DNA of 64,000 nt from JACVRW01 sp034664125 (lineage in GTDB: Bacteria > Actinomycetota > Thermoleophilia > Solirubrobacterales > Thermoleophilaceae): the NCBI GenBank assembly GCA_034664125.1, contig JAXDIG010000011.1, positions 27,589-91,588 of the forward strand. The letters are read 5' to 3'. Under the pieces are notes generated by a model, which was not told the DNA's origin, ran no database searches, and worked only from the letters and a program-made list of their open reading frames with translations. Positions within the stretch are counted from its first letter, which is position 1. The number at the start of each line of letters is the position of its first letter. Position numbers and translations under genes: made by a program. Below, in pieces: positions 42,000 to 49,775 of the stretch.

Positions 42000-42680
42000 A
42001 TGCGGGTCCTGATCGTCGAAGACGAGGTCAAGATGGCGGGGCTGCTGCGCCGCGGACTGCGCGAGGAGGGCGTGGCCGCTGACGTTGCGATCAAGGGCGA
42101 AGACGCGCTCTGGATGGCTGCCGCCACCGCCTATGACGCGATCGTGCTCGACGTGATGCTGCCGGGGCTGGACGGCTTTGAAACCTGCCGCAGGCTGCGC
42201 GAGGAGGCGATCTGGTCGCCTGTGCTGATGCTGACCGCGCGCGACGCCGTCGAGGATCGAGTGGCCGGCCTCGACGGCGGGGCGGATGACTACCTCACCA
42301 AGCCGTTCTCCTTCGCCGAGCTGCTGGCCCGCCTGCGCGCGCTGGTCCGTCGCGGGCCCGTGGACCGGCCGGCGGTGCTGCAGGTCGGCGACCTGCGCCT
42401 GGATCCCGCCACCCACCAGGTGTGGCGCGGGGAAACGGAGGTGTTGCTGTCCCAGAAGGAGTTCGCGCTGCTGGAGGCCTTCATGCGCCGCCCGGGAGAG
42501 GTCCTCTCGCGCTACCAGCTGCTCGAACAGGCGTGGGACTACGAGTACGAGAATCGCTCGAACGTGATCGACGTCTACGTACGCTACCTGCGCGAGAAGG
42601 TCGACCGGCCCTTCGGGGCGGAGTCGATCGACACCGTTCGCGGGGTCGGCTATCGCCTGCGCGAGGCTGCCTCGGCGTGA
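42000..42680 (+). CDS. OmpR/PhoB-family response regulator
   Basis: The 226-residue protein has a receiver domain (VLIVEDEVKMAGLLRRGL; phosphoacceptor Asp51 in IVLDVMLPGLDG; Thr in MLTARD; Lys in YLTKPFSFAELLARL) and a winged-helix DNA-binding domain (about 130-223, with VLLSQKEFALLEAFMRRPGE, SNVIDVYVRYLREKV and TVRGVGYRLR). It is the cytoplasmic partner of the kinase encoded next, whose GTG overlaps its stop. A direct repeat of the type OmpR proteins bind lies just upstream. The signal sensed is unknown. Confidence 0.93.
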   Translation: MRVLIVEDEVKMAGLLRRGLREEGVAADVAIKGEDALWMAAATAYDAIVLDVMLPGLDGFETCRRLREEAIWSPVLMLTARDAVEDRVAGLDGGADDYLTKPFSFAELLARLRALVRRGPVDRPAVLQVGDLRLDPATHQVWRGETEVLLSQKEFALLEAFMRRPGEVLSRYQLLEQAWDYEYENRSNVIDVYVRYLREKVDRPFGAESIDTVRGVGYRLREAASA

Positions 42681-44065
42681 GGCGGCTGCCGGTCCGGCTG
42701 AGACTGACGCTCGCCTTCGCGGGCGTGATGGCACTGGTCCTGGCCGCGGTCGGCGCTTTCCTCTACCTGCGCTTCGAGAACGACCTGCGCGCGTCGGTCG
42801 ACCAGGGCCTGCGCTCCCGCGCTGGGGACGTGGCGGCGCTGGTGCGGCAGGCGGATTCCGGATTGAGCGAGGGCGGGCGCAGCCCGCTGACCGAGCAGGG
42901 CCAGAGCTTTGCCCAGATCCTCGACGGGCGCGGACGGGTGGTCGACGCCAGCCCGCAGCTGCGCAAGCGGCCTCTGCTCGCCGGCTCCGACCTCGCTCGG
43001 GCCGAGTCCGGCACGATCACCATCGAGCGCGACAACCCCGTCGAGGGCGGCGAGCCGACGCGGCTCCTGGCCACACCTGTTCGAGCGCAGGGGAAAAAGC
43101 TCGTCATCGCGGTCGGCACCTCCCTCGAGGACAACGAGGCCTCTTTGGGCAACCTGCTGGCCCTGCTGCTGATCGGGGGCCCGGCAGCGCTGCTGCTGGC
43201 CTCGCTCGCGGGCTACGGCGTGGCCGCCGCGGCCCTGCGTCCGGTGGAGGCGATGCGCCGGCGGGCCGCCGAGATAGAGCAGGCCGAGCCGGGGCAGCGG
43301 CTGCCGGTGGCCGATGCCGACGACGAGATCGCCCGCCTCGGCACGACTCTGAACGCGATGCTCGACCGCCTCGAGGCCGCCTTCGAGCGCGAGCAGACGT
43401 TTGTTGCGGACGCCAGCCATGAGCTGCGCACGCCGCTGGCGATTCTCAAGACCGAGCTCGAGCTCGCGCTCCGCGCGGGCCGCAGCAAGGCGGAGCTCCT
43501 CGATGCGCTGCGCTCGGCCGCGGAGGAAACCGACCGCGTGGCGCAGCTGGCCGAGGACCTGCTCGTCATCGCGCGATCGGATCGCGGCCAGCTGCCGGTT
43601 CGGCTCGCCTCCGTCGACGCCGGCACGCTGCTCGAGAGCGTGAGGGAGCGCTTTGCGCGCCGGGGCGAGCAGCAGGGGCGCGCGCTCGAGGTCTCGGCGC
43701 CCGCGCGAGTCGAGGTGAGCGCCGATCCGCTGCGCGTCGAGCAGGCGCTCGGAAACGTCGTCGACAACGCGCTCCGCCACGGCGCCGGGCCGATCCGCCT
43801 GTCCGCGGCCGAGCGCGACGGGATGGTCGAACTGCGCGTCTCCGACCGGGGCAGCGGCTTTCCCGAGGGCTTCCTCGACCGGGCCTTCGAGCGCTTCACC
43901 CGCGCCGACGATTCCCGCGCGCGCGGGGGCAGCGGCTTGGGGCTTGCGATCGTGGACGCCATCGCCCGTGCCCACGGAGGGAAGGCGGGCGCGCGCAATC
44001 GCGAAGGTGGCGGCGCCGATGTCTGGATCGAGCTCCCCAACCCGGCGCGCCGACCCACCGAATGA
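42677..44065 (+). CDS. Sensor histidine kinase
   Basis: The 462-residue membrane kinase has a first helix (about 8-30), an extracytoplasmic sensor domain of about 125 residues without a recognisable fold, a second helix (about 157-182), a HAMP domain, the phosphoacceptor His in FVADASHELRTPLAILKTEL, and an ATPase domain with N-box NVVDNALRHG, G1 VSDRGSGFPEGF and G2 ARGGSGLGLAIV. It phosphorylates the response regulator encoded upstream. A strong hairpin follows the stop at once, ending the operon. Confidence 0.92.
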   Translation: MRRLPVRLRLTLAFAGVMALVLAAVGAFLYLRFENDLRASVDQGLRSRAGDVAALVRQADSGLSEGGRSPLTEQGQSFAQILDGRGRVVDASPQLRKRPLLAGSDLARAESGTITIERDNPVEGGEPTRLLATPVRAQGKKLVIAVGTSLEDNEASLGNLLALLLIGGPAALLLASLAGYGVAAAALRPVEAMRRRAAEIEQAEPGQRLPVADADDEIARLGTTLNAMLDRLEAAFEREQTFVADASHELRTPLAILKTELELALRAGRSKAELLDALRSAAEETDRVAQLAEDLLVIARSDRGQLPVRLASVDAGTLLESVRERFARRGEQQGRALEVSAPARVEVSADPLRVEQALGNVVDNALRHGAGPIRLSAAERDGMVELRVSDRGSGFPEGFLDRAFERFTRADDSRARGGSGLGLAIVDAIARAHGGKAGARNREGGGADVWIELPNPARRPTE

Positions 44066-44093
44066 AGGTGGCCCCGCCGAGGCGGGGCCACCT
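44066..44093. terminator. Hairpin terminator between the kinase and the converging secreted-protein gene
   Basis: AGGTGGCCCCGCC and GGCGGGGCCACCT form a perfect 13-base inverted repeat around GA. It starts right at the kinase stop and lies 40 bases after the stop of the converging gene. No T-tract follows, as is common for terminators in high-GC actinobacteria. It could serve both directions. Confidence 0.75.
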
Positions 44094-44132
44094 GTCACAT
44101 CGTGCCGGGCCGCGGCTATGTCCGGGGCCGTG

Positions 44133-44537
44133 CTACTGCTGGCCCTGGGCCTGGTTGTCGGCGCTCGGGTTGCCGGGCTCGTCGGCGTGCCCGCCGGGAC
44201 CGTCGTCACCCGGGACCTCGGCGCCCTCAGCCGCCTCGCCCTTTTCCGGGCTCTCGGGCGCCCCGGCCTTCTCCGTGGCGTCGTCCTTCCCGTTCTGGTC
44301 CTGGACGTTGTCCGGGTCCGTGGCCGAGTTCTCGGGGGCGTTGCTCTCGGTGCCCGACTCGGGCGCCTTCTGCGTTGCGGCGCTACCCGACTGCGTGGGC
44401 GTTGCCGTGTTGCCCGAGCTACCCGAGCTGCCCGAGCTGCCCGACTGGGCGATCGCGATCCCGCCCACACCCAGGGCGGTGATCGCTGCCGCGGCAAGTG
44501 CCGCGATTGTCTTTTGCACCTTCGGTCGTTCGAACAT
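44133..44537 (-). CDS. Secreted or membrane-anchored low-complexity acidic protein
   Basis: The 134-residue protein has a signal-type N-terminus (residues 12-30, IAALAAAAITALGVGGIAIA, followed by QSG), then SGSSGSSGSSG and a long acidic stretch rich in Gly, Ser, Glu, Asp and Pro. It ends with DDGPGGHADEPGNPSADNQA, which looks more ordered and may be the conserved part. No enzyme motif is seen. A good ribosome site (AAAGGAGCG) precedes ATG 44537. Two CTCAC-N6-CTCAT repeats upstream suggest control by the adjacent two-component system, so it may be its target or a signal modulator. Confidence 0.65.
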   Translation of the reverse strand: MFERPKVQKTIAALAAAAITALGVGGIAIAQSGSSGSSGSSGNTATPTQSGSAATQKAPESGTESNAPENSATDPDNVQDQNGKDDATEKAGAPESPEKGEAAEGAEVPGDDGPGGHADEPGNPSADNQAQGQQ

Positions 44538-44593
44538 CTGACGCTCCTTTGGTCGTGGTTTCGATCAAGCACGACCGAAAGTACGGAGGGCCG

Positions 44594-44628
44594 ATGAGGC
44601 GCCTGTGAGTCCATGAGGCGGGCGTGAG
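44594..44628 (-). promoter_or_regulatory. Two CTCAC-N6-CTCAT direct repeats between the secreted-protein gene and cydA
   Basis: Read on the minus strand, CTCACGCCCGCCTCAT (44628-44613) and CTCACAGGCGCCTCAT (44609-44594) are spaced 19 bases apart. They match the repeat before the response regulator (CTCAT-N6-CTCAT) and keep the same orientation relative to their gene. The block lies 56 bases before the secreted-protein start and 50 bases before cydA, so it could affect either. Confidence 0.55.
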
Positions 44629-44678
44629 AAGGGGTCCGACTTGCCGCGAGCCCGGCCGGGCCTAAGTGATGTGGCGGG

Positions 44679-46088
44679 GTGGAAGACCACGTTCTCATCG
44701 ACCGTCTCCAGTTCACCCTGACGGTCACGTTCCACTACCTCTTCCCCATCCTCACGATGGGACTGGCGCTGTTCATCGCCTACATGAAGAGCGTCTCCTA
44801 CCTGGGGCGGCCCGAACGGCGCCTGCGCCTCTTCCGCAGGACCGACGAGGAGCGGGAGCGCTACGAGGGCATGTCGCGCTTCTGGGCCAAGATCTTCGCC
44901 GTCAACTTCGCCTTCGGGGTCGTCACCGGCATCCCCATGGAGTTCCAGTTCGGCACGAACTGGGCGCAGTTCTCGAACTACGCCGGCGGCGTGATCGGCA
45001 CGACCCTGGCGATGGAGGGCATGTTCGCCTTCTTCGCCGAGTCGGTCTTCCTCGGGGTCTTCCTGTTCGGGCGCGGGCGCGTGAGCCCTCGGGTGCACTG
45101 GATCGCGGCGCTGATGGTCTTCGTGGGGTCGTGGCTATCGGGGTGGTTCATCATCGCCACCAACGCCTGGATGCAGCACCCGGTGGGCTATGTCGGCTCG
45201 GGCGACAACCTCGAGATGAAGTCCTTCTGGGACCTGATGAGCAACCCGTGGCTGCCCTGGCAGTACCTGCACAACATGAGCGGCGCGGCCATCACCGGCG
45301 CGTTCGTGATCGCCGCGCTGGGCGCCTTCTACCTGCTCCTCGGCAGGCACGTCGAGATCGCCAAGACGTCCCTGCGGATCGGCGTGGTAGCCGCCCTGGT
45401 CCTCACCGTGCTGCAGATCTTCCCGACCGGTGACCGATCGGCCCACGACGTGGCCACGCACCAACCGTCGGCCTTCGCGGCCATGGAGGGAATGTTCCAA
45501 ACGCAGGCGGGCGCGCCGCTCGTGATCATCGGCAATCCCAACACCGAGCGGCGCAAGCTGGAGTCGACGATCGAGATGCCGAAGCTGCTCTCGTTCCTGA
45601 CCTCGCAGCGCTGGAACCAGCGCCTCACGGGCCTGAACGACATCCCCGAGAGCCGGTGGCCCGACTCCGTGTCGCTCGTCTACTACTCGTACCACATCAT
45701 GGTCGGGCTCGGCACGATCCTGCTGCTCGTGGCCGCGCTCGCCACCTTCCTGCTGTGGAGGGGCAGGCTGTTCCGGTCGCGGGCGATGTTGTGGGCGCTG
45801 ATGCTCTCGGTGCCACTCACCTACATCGCCAACATCGCCGGCTGGACAACGGCCGAGACGGGGCGGCAGCCGTGGATCGTCTGGGGCCTGCTGCAGACCA
45901 AGCACGGCGCCTCCCCGGCGGAGTCCGTGCCGGCAGGCACCGGGCTGTTCACGCTGCTCGGGTTCACGGGCCTCTACCTGCTCCTGGGCCTCCTGTTCGT
46001 GATGCTCATTCTGCGGATCGTCAACAGCGGCCCGGAGAGCCTCGAGCTTGCCACCACCTCGAGCGCGGCTGCCGCGGAGCGGACCTAG
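44679..46088 (+). CDS. cydA: Cytochrome bd oxidase subunit I
   Basis: CydA carries the three hemes and the quinol site of the high-affinity bd oxidase, which reduces O2 to water. The 469-residue protein has about nine membrane segments and conserved pieces: FTLTVTFHYLFPILTMGLAL (heme ligand His), NFAFGVVTGIPMEFQFGTNW, WMQHPVGY, WQYLHNMSGA (second His) and AGWTTAETGRQPWIVWGLLQ. The GRQPW segment is diagnostic. The Q-loop is of the short type. The GTG at 44679 lacks a strong ribosome site. cydB follows after nine bases; no cydCD or cydX is seen. Confidence 0.94.
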   Translation: MEDHVLIDRLQFTLTVTFHYLFPILTMGLALFIAYMKSVSYLGRPERRLRLFRRTDEERERYEGMSRFWAKIFAVNFAFGVVTGIPMEFQFGTNWAQFSNYAGGVIGTTLAMEGMFAFFAESVFLGVFLFGRGRVSPRVHWIAALMVFVGSWLSGWFIIATNAWMQHPVGYVGSGDNLEMKSFWDLMSNPWLPWQYLHNMSGAAITGAFVIAALGAFYLLLGRHVEIAKTSLRIGVVAALVLTVLQIFPTGDRSAHDVATHQPSAFAAMEGMFQTQAGAPLVIIGNPNTERRKLESTIEMPKLLSFLTSQRWNQRLTGLNDIPESRWPDSVSLVYYSYHIMVGLGTILLLVAALATFLLWRGRLFRSRAMLWALMLSVPLTYIANIAGWTTAETGRQPWIVWGLLQTKHGASPAESVPAGTGLFTLLGFTGLYLLLGLLFVMLILRIVNSGPESLELATTSSAAAAERT

Positions 46089-46097
46089 GGACTCGCC

Positions 46098-47093
46098 GTG
46101 GCCACGATGTGGTTCGGATTCCTCGCGTTCATGATCGCCATGTACGTGGTCCTCGACGGGTTCGACCTCGGAGTCGGCGCCCTCCACCTTCTGCTCACCG
46201 ACGAGGAGCGCGAGCAGTCCACCGCCGCGATCGGCCCGATCTGGAACGGCAACGAGGTCTGGCTGATCGCATCCGGAGGGGTGCTGTTCATGATCTTCCC
46301 CAAGGTCTACGCCGCCGCCTTCAGCGGCCTCTACTTCGGGCTGATCCTCGTGCTCTGGCTGCTCGTGGGCCGTGGCCTCGGCCTGGAGCTGCGACACCAG
46401 GTCGACAACCCGCTCTGGCGCCAGGCGTGCGACGCGGTCTTCGGGCTCTCCTCCGCCGCGCTGGCGTTCGTGTTCGGTGTGGCGCTCGGCAACGTCGTGC
46501 GCGGCGTTCCGCTGGACGCGGACGGCTACTTCCACCTCCCGCTGTTCGACATCCTCAACACCTACGCGGTCCTGATCGGCGTGTTCGGCGTGGCCGTCCT
46601 GGCCACACACGGCGCGAGCTTCCTGGCCTTCCGCTCCGGCGGCGAGCTGGCCGGGCGGGCGCGGCGCTGGGCGCGAGCGCTGTGGTGGGCCGAGGCGGCC
46701 CTGTTCGTGGGGCTGATCGCCCCGACCTACTCGGCCCGCGAGCAGATGCTCACCAACCTGACCGACCACCCGTGGCGGCTGGTGTTCCCGGCGCTTGCGC
46801 TGGCTGCGCTGGTGGCGCTCTTCACCTACCAGCGCCGCGCGCTCTGGGGCCGCGCGTTCGCGGCATCCGCGCTGTTCATCGTGGGCCTGCTCACGACCGC
46901 GGCCGTCGGCCTCTACCCCAACCTGCTCCCGGCGCGGGAGGGGCACCTGCACTCGCTCACGATCGACAACGGGATCGCCGGCAACACCGTGCTGCACACC
47001 GCGGTGATCTGGTGGCCGCTTGCCCTGATGCTGGCCGGCTTCTACTTCCTGCTGGCCTATCGCATGCTGGTGCTGGGCTCGCGCGCCGGCTAG
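46098..47093 (+). CDS. cydB: Cytochrome bd oxidase subunit II
   Basis: CydB stabilises the heme-bearing subunit in the membrane. The 331-residue protein has about eight or nine membrane segments and starts with FLAFMIAMYVVLDGFDLGVG, the family signature, then IGPIWNGNEVWLIASGGVLF and FPKVYAAAFSGLYFGLIL. The GTG at 46098 lies nine bases after cydA. Its TAG stop shares the palindrome CTAG with the stop of the converging sulfatase. Confidence 0.94.
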   Translation: MATMWFGFLAFMIAMYVVLDGFDLGVGALHLLLTDEEREQSTAAIGPIWNGNEVWLIASGGVLFMIFPKVYAAAFSGLYFGLILVLWLLVGRGLGLELRHQVDNPLWRQACDAVFGLSSAALAFVFGVALGNVVRGVPLDADGYFHLPLFDILNTYAVLIGVFGVAVLATHGASFLAFRSGGELAGRARRWARALWWAEAALFVGLIAPTYSAREQMLTNLTDHPWRLVFPALALAALVALFTYQRRALWGRAFAASALFIVGLLTTAAVGLYPNLLPAREGHLHSLTIDNGIAGNTVLHTAVIWWPLALMLAGFYFLLAYRMLVLGSRAG

Positions 47094-48664
47094 CCGACCG
47101 CCCGCGACATGGCCGGCGGCCCAGCCTCGGCCGCGGGCGGGGCGGGTTCGCGGCAGGCCGCCCCGCGGCAGTGCGCGAGCCGGGCGAGCAGGCGATGGAG
47201 TGTCCTGCGGACGGCGCTGTACCGCGGGTCCGGGTAGTGGGAATGCAGCTCGTTGGGATCGCGGATGAGGTCGTACAGCTCGCGCGCGCCGCTGCGGTAC
47301 TCGACATAGAGCCAGCGGTTGGTGCGCACCGCGCGGTAGCTCAGGATGCGTCGCACGGCGGGGGCGCCGTCCTGGTCCTGGTCTCGCACCGGGACGTAGC
47401 GCCGCCCCCCGGTTTCGTGCAGGAACGGGCGGCGGGTGCGACGCGCCGGATGGCGGGCGAAGGGGAGCAGCGAGCGGCCGTCCTGCGTGAGTCCGGCCCG
47501 GGCGTGGGCGGCCTGCAGGATCGTCGGGGCCAGGTCGATGTTCCCGACCAGCTCGCGGGAAACCTGTCCGTGCGGGATGCCCGGGCCGCTGAGCAGCAGC
47601 GGCACCTGCGTAGAGGGGTCGTACGGAAGCATCTTGCCGCTCGGCACGTCGTGCTCGCCCTGCATGTAGCCGTTGTCGGACGTGAACAGGATGTAGGTGT
47701 TGGCGAGCTCGCCTTGATCTCGCAGCGCGTCGACGATCGCCTTGACGGCATCGTCGACCGCCAGCAGGGAGCGCTGGCGTTGAAGGTAGTGCTCGCCGAT
47801 CCGATCCATCACGCGCAGGTTGAGACGACCGCGGCGCAGGAAGGGCGGCTTGTCGGTCAAGTCCCCCTCGTCGAACGCCCGCGTGGTCCGCAGCGACTCG
47901 TACCTGAGCGCGGAGGCGTCGCGCGGCGCGGGCCGCACGAGCTTGCCGGTCACCGCCCGGATCGAGGCGCTCTCATGGTGCGGCGCCAGGAAGGCGACGG
48001 AGAGGAAGAAGGGGCGCCTGGAGGGGGCGCGGCGCTTGATGAAGTCGACGGCCTTCCTGCGATAGACGTCCGTCTGGTAGAGCCGCGGATCCTCGGCGAA
48101 CGGGCGACCGTACGTGCGGCGCCGGCCGTTCTCGTCGAGCGTGTACCCCCACATGCGATAGGTCGACCCGTCGATCGCGCCGTGCCACTCGGTCCAGCCG
48201 GGCGGCACGTCGGCGGCGACCTGAGTGCCGTAGCCGTTCATGTACTTGCCGATATGGGAGGTCGCGTAGCCGGCGCGCTGGAGCCAGACCGGCAGCGAAT
48301 TCCAACGATCGAAGCGGATATAGCCGCCGGTCGGCGGATACAACCCCATCACGCCGTGGTTGTGGGCGTACTGGCCGCTGAAGTACGTGGCCCGCGAGGG
48401 GCAGCAGACCGGATACGAGACATACGAGCGGGCGAACGTGACCCCGTGCGCGCCCAGCAGGTCACGCGTGATCGGCATGACATCCATGTCCTCGACCGTC
48501 TCGTCATCGGTCATCAGGACTACGACATTCGGGCGCCCCTGGCGAAGCGCGCGCGCATCCCCGGCGGAACTGTCGCCCGCGACCGCCTCGACGGCCTCGA
48601 TGCCGACCCCCACCGCCAATGCCGAGGCCGCGACCGCCAGCAATACCAGGAGCGCCCTGGACAC
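47090..48664 (-). CDS. Secreted sulfatase (arylsulfatase type, formylglycine-dependent)
   Basis: The roughly 524-residue protein has a signal-like N-terminus (ALLVLLAVAASALAVGVGIE) and a full sulfatase domain: NVVVLMTDDETVEDMDVMP (metal Asp residues), the active-site motif CCPSRATYFSGQ in which the second Cys is turned into formylglycine, HIGKYMNGYG and FTSDNGYMQGEHDVPSGKM. It probably hydrolyses a sulfate ester outside the cell; the substrate is unknown. Activity requires a formylglycine-generating enzyme, not seen here. The GTG at 48664 is chosen because it begins the signal segment, but no ribosome site is clear. Confidence 0.85.
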   Translation of the reverse strand: MSRALLVLLAVAASALAVGVGIEAVEAVAGDSSAGDARALRQGRPNVVVLMTDDETVEDMDVMPITRDLLGAHGVTFARSYVSYPVCCPSRATYFSGQYAHNHGVMGLYPPTGGYIRFDRWNSLPVWLQRAGYATSHIGKYMNGYGTQVAADVPPGWTEWHGAIDGSTYRMWGYTLDENGRRRTYGRPFAEDPRLYQTDVYRRKAVDFIKRRAPSRRPFFLSVAFLAPHHESASIRAVTGKLVRPAPRDASALRYESLRTTRAFDEGDLTDKPPFLRRGRLNLRVMDRIGEHYLQRQRSLLAVDDAVKAIVDALRDQGELANTYILFTSDNGYMQGEHDVPSGKMLPYDPSTQVPLLLSGPGIPHGQVSRELVGNIDLAPTILQAAHARAGLTQDGRSLLPFARHPARRTRRPFLHETGGRRYVPVRDQDQDGAPAVRRILSYRAVRTNRWLYVEYRSGARELYDLIRDPNELHSHYPDPRYSAVRRTLHRLLARLAHCRGAACREPAPPAAEAGPPAMSRAVG

Positions 48665-48711
48665 GACCCGTGTCGTAGCGCACCTATCTTTGCCGCGGCT
48701 AAAGGCGCTCC

Positions 48712-49017
48712 CTACGGCAGCAGGCTGCCGCCCGGCGGCACGACCCAGAGCTTCTCGGCGCGCTGTGCCACGGCCTCGGCATCCAGGTCCGCGACCGTCC
48801 GCGCCTGCGCCTCGTGCATCAGGCGCGCGAGCTCGCCCCATGCCATCGCCACCGCCGCGACCTTGGCGGTGGGCCCCCACCCCGTCGCGGCGCGCAGCTC
48901 GTCGGCGCGCGCCTTGACCTCGTCGGCGGTGACCTCGCCGAACGGCTTCGAGCGCCCGCCCGCGAAGACCCGCTCCGCGAGCACCTTCCGCGCGTCGGGT
49001 GTCGCGCGCGCGCTCAC
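48712..49017 (-). CDS. Small protein of unknown function at the end of the hydrogenase operon
   Basis: This 101-residue protein is soluble, largely helical and rich in Ala, Glu and Arg (ADELRAATGWGPTAKVAAVA; AWGELARLMHEAQARTVADL), ending in WVVPPGGSLLP. I recognise no family. Its GTG at 49017 overlaps the stop of the nickel permease gene (GTGA), so it is co-translated as the last gene of the hydrogenase operon. Third-position GC is as high as in its neighbours, which supports real coding. Confidence 0.55.
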   Translation of the reverse strand: MSARATPDARKVLAERVFAGGRSKPFGEVTADEVKARADELRAATGWGPTAKVAAVAMAWGELARLMHEAQARTVADLDAEAVAQRAEKLWVVPPGGSLLP

Positions 49018-49775
49018 AGTAGGTACGGGACGGCGCCGACCGCCCCGAGCGTGTACCAGACACCGAACGCCAGCGTCAGCGCTCCCATCGCCGGGGCGAA
49101 GGCGAGCATCCGCCTCAGCACCGGCCCGCGGGTGATCGCGTAGCCGAACGCCGACGACACGATCGCCATCGACGCCGCCGTGCCGACGGCGAACACCAGC
49201 AGCGCCGCGACCGCCTCCGTCCGCCCCGGGATCGTCGCGAGCAGCAGCACACCGACGCCGGCCGATCCCCCCATCCCGTGAACCAGGCCTATCCCGAACG
49301 CCTGCAGCGGCGACCTGCCCAGCGTGGTCTGCGGCTCGTGGCGGTGATCGTGTCGCGCGGCGGGGTCTTCGTGCGGGTGGAGGTGGCGGTGCTCCACGTG
49401 GCCGTGGCGATGCGGGTGGGCGTGGAAGTGGCCGCTGCGCCACCGCGCCAGCAACCGGGCGGCCAGGAACACGATCACCACGCCCACCAGCGCCTCCGCC
49501 GCGCGCTGGACCGCGTGCGGGAGGTAGGCGTGGAAGAGGACGATCGGCACGCCGAACAGGGCGAGAGTCGTGGCATGGCCGAGCCCCCACGCAAGGCCGA
49601 GCCGGGCGGCCCGGCGCGTCCCGTCCTCGGGCTCCGAGGCGATCAGCGTCGAAACCGCCGCCAGGTGATCCGGGTCGGAAGCGTGGCGGAGGCCGAGCAG
49701 CAGGGCCACGGCCAGGACGGCCACCAGCGCCTCGCCGTGCGCGAGCTGCGCGAGCCACTCGTCAAGCCCGAACAT
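49014..49775 (-). CDS. Nickel permease of the NicO/HupE-like type
   Basis: The 253-residue membrane protein has about six hydrophobic segments and the metal-transport signature LLLGLRHASDPDHLAAVSTL (H-x-x-DPDH), then LGLAWGLGHATTLALFG and GLVHGMGGSAGVGVLLL. A long cytoplasmic loop is packed with histidine (about residues 115-148), as in nickel and cobalt permeases. Co-transcription with hypF and the hydrogenase argues for nickel. ATG 49775 lies inside the end of hypF (14-base overlap). Confidence 0.88.
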   Translation of the reverse strand: MFGLDEWLAQLAHGEALVAVLAVALLLGLRHASDPDHLAAVSTLIASEPEDGTRRAARLGLAWGLGHATTLALFGVPIVLFHAYLPHAVQRAAEALVGVVIVFLAARLLARWRSGHFHAHPHRHGHVEHRHLHPHEDPAARHDHRHEPQTTLGRSPLQAFGIGLVHGMGGSAGVGVLLLATIPGRTEAVAALLVFAVGTAASMAIVSSAFGYAITRGPVLRRMLAFAPAMGALTLAFGVWYTLGAVGAVPYLL

